The notes under the pieces: generated by a model | What the model saw: only the letters and a program-made list of their open reading frames with translations | Told to the model about the DNA's origin: nothing | The model's database searches: none | Shown here: positions 62,580-64,000 of the stretch, piece by piece | Layout: each line of letters begins with the position of its first letter | Numbering within the stretch: position 1 is the stretch's first letter | Program-made: the position numbers and the translations under genes | Assembly (NCBI GenBank): GCA_000773965.1 | Contig: JRUP01000012.1 | Span: 1 to 64,000 of the forward strand | Length of the DNA stretch: 64,000 bases | Direction: 5' to 3' | Source of the DNA: Enterobacter cancerogenus | Lineage (GTDB): Bacteria > Pseudomonadota > Gammaproteobacteria > Enterobacterales > Enterobacteriaceae

Positions 62580-63572
62580 ATGTATTCAACTCAACCGCCC
62601 CTGCTTAGCATTATCACCCCGATGTTCAATGCTGGCAGTATGTTCGATGATTTCATGCAGGCGCTCCTCGCACAAACGCTGACTCAGATGGAAATTATCA
62701 TCGTCGATGATGGGTCTACGGATGAATCGGGTGAACGTGCAGATACTTACGCACAGCAATACCCGCACATTCGGGTCATTCACCAGGCCAACGGCGGCGT
62801 GTCGCGTGCGCGCAATGCCGGGCTCGCAATGGCGCGCGGGAAATACGTTACTTTCCCGGATGCCGATGACACCATGAACCCGGCGATGTATCAAACGCTG
62901 GTGGAGATGGCAGAACGAGATGATTTAGACGCCGCGCAGTGCAACGCGGAATGGTTTTTCAAAGCCAGCCAGACAACCAAACCGTTGATTCCCCTGGATC
63001 GCTTAACCAGCACAGCGGTGTTAAGTGGACCAGAATGGCTCAACAAGGCCTTGAAAACCCATCGATACATGCATGTGGTATGGCTGGGTATTTATCGCCG
63101 TGAACTGATTGAACAAAACAATCTCACTTTCGAACCGGGGTTACATCATCAGGATATTCCCTGGACCACAGAGTTCATGTTCAACGCCAAACGCGTGCGC
63201 TACACCGATCAAATGCTCTACCGCTACTACCTGCACGATGCCTCCATCAGCAACCGCAAACGTACCGGCCAACGAAATGTCGAGTATCAACGCCATTACC
63301 TGAAAATCGCGCAGATGTTGGAAGAGATCAATACACGCTACCGCGATAAAGTTAAAATCTATCCCGTATTCCATTATCAAATTACGCGTGAAGCGCTCAG
63401 CGTCTGCCATTCCATTCGCCGTGAACCGGAAGAGAGCGCACGGCAGGCGATGATTGCGGATCTGTTTGCCACGCAAACCCATAAACGTATGCTGCGGAAT
63501 GCACGCGGCGCGCGGCAGTGGTATCAACTGCTGTTATGGCTGAGTCGGATTTATCGCTGGCGTAACAAATAA
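62580..63572 (+). CDS. waaH: Family-2 glycosyltransferase, WaaH (YibD)-like
   Basis: 330-residue GT-A enzyme resembling E. coli WaaH, which adds glucuronic acid to heptose III of the LPS core under PmrAB/PhoB control. It has LSIITPMFNAG and IIIVDDGSTDESGE (UDP site), FPDADDTMNP (DxD) and GLHHQDIPWTTEFMFNAKRV, a stretch highly similar to WaaH. In E. coli the gene lies next to tdh, supporting the assignment. It is followed 73 bp later by waaQ, whose product adds the heptose III that WaaH would use. TTTTA before the ATG leaves a weak ribosome-binding site. Confidence 0.88.
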   Translation: MYSTQPPLLSIITPMFNAGSMFDDFMQALLAQTLTQMEIIIVDDGSTDESGERADTYAQQYPHIRVIHQANGGVSRARNAGLAMARGKYVTFPDADDTMNPAMYQTLVEMAERDDLDAAQCNAEWFFKASQTTKPLIPLDRLTSTAVLSGPEWLNKALKTHRYMHVVWLGIYRRELIEQNNLTFEPGLHHQDIPWTTEFMFNAKRVRYTDQMLYRYYLHDASISNRKRTGQRNVEYQRHYLKIAQMLEEINTRYRDKVKIYPVFHYQITREALSVCHSIRREPEESARQAMIADLFATQTHKRMLRNARGARQWYQLLLWLSRIYRWRNK

Positions 63573-63645
63573 GCGTCGCGGCTGGCTTTCGCCCTATAGG
63601 GGTTTGCCCTACAATCAGCTCACTGAAATTTGAGATCATTTGAGT

Positions 63646-64000
63646 ATGGCAAGCCCGATTCCAGCCCAATTTGCACCGAAAAATATTCTGCTGATCAAGC
63701 TGCGCCATCACGGCGATATGCTGCTGACCACGCCCGCTATCAATGCGCTCCGTCAACGCTATCCGGACGCCAACATCGACGTCCTGTTGTATAAAGAGAC
63801 ACGGCCGATGCTGGAAGCACACCCCGCTATTCGCCAGTTGCACATCATTGACCGCAACTGGAAAAAAGAGGGCGGTTGGCAGAAATTCCGTCATGAGATG
63901 GCTCTGCTTTCAGCTGTGCGCGCCTGTCATTATGACGTGGTCATTAACCTCGCCGACCAGTGGCGTAGCGCCATTATCACACGTTTTTCTGCGGCTCCGG
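63646..64000 (+). CDS. waaQ: LPS heptosyltransferase III, 5' part
   Basis: Truncated by the right edge of the window (118 codons visible). The family-9 heptosyltransferase N-terminus NILLIKLRHHGDMLLTTPAI, with YPDANIDVLLYKET and VINLADQWRSAII, matches E. coli WaaQ, which adds the branching heptose III to heptose II. The ATG at 63646 is preceded by a short TGAG. The remaining core genes probably lie beyond 64000. Confidence 0.93.
   Translation, partial: MASPIPAQFAPKNILLIKLRHHGDMLLTTPAINALRQRYPDANIDVLLYKETRPMLEAHPAIRQLHIIDRNWKKEGGWQKFRHEMALLSAVRACHYDVVINLADQWRSAIITRFSAAP

Overview
The window is chromosomal core DNA of a gamma-proteobacterium of the order Enterobacterales. Almost every gene is a close, near full-length match to its Escherichia coli counterpart, but the order is rearranged. 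An argG gene sits inside argCBGH, emrD lies between glpX and fpr, cpxRA abuts trmL-cysE, metF abuts ppc, and menA and gpmI are absent from their usual places. Together these suggest Erwiniaceae (Pantoea or Erwinia-like); the genus is an inference from synteny memory and was not tested.

Layout. 1-0.25 kb: promoters P1/P2 and boxA of an rRNA operon leaving the left edge. 0.25-8 kb: murI-btuB with a cobalamin riboswitch, trmA, yijD-fabR, sthA, oxyR and a candidate OxyS RNA. 8-17 kb: arginine genes argCBGH and divergent argE around ARG boxes, then ppc. 17-22.4 kb: methionine regulon metF, metBL and metJ with tandem MetJ boxes. 22.5-30.5 kb: rpmE, priA, cytR, ftsN, the heat-shock protease hslVU, rraA and zapB. 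30.9-38.2 kb: glycerol operon glpFKX, emrD, fpr, yiiQ and tpiA. 38.4-45.4 kb: cdh, sbp, pfkA, fieF, and the Cpx envelope-stress system cpxP/cpxRA with the CpxQ small RNA in the cpxP 3' end. 45.4-51.5 kb: trmL, cysE-gpsA-secB-grxC-yibN, envC-yibQ.

51.6-64 kb: lipopolysaccharide core locus. The hldD-waaF-waaC genes read left into a poorly recognised gene and an O-antigen ligase. These last two and a convergent family-9 glycosyltransferase form a visibly AT-rich islet. The threonine catabolism pair kbl-tdh follows, then a family-4 glycosyltransferase, a WalW-like polysaccharide deacetylase, a WaaH-like glucuronosyltransferase, and waaQ cut by the right edge.

The genes serve central metabolism (Arg, Met, Cys and glycerol), envelope stress and division, and LPS assembly. 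I found no phage, insertion sequence, CRISPR array or defence system. The less ordinary items are the AT-rich LPS islet with its DUF115/WaaZ-like protein, a candidate OxyS RNA, a clear CpxQ, a 106-bp palindromic repeat, an ERIC-like remnant, and missing menA and gpmI.
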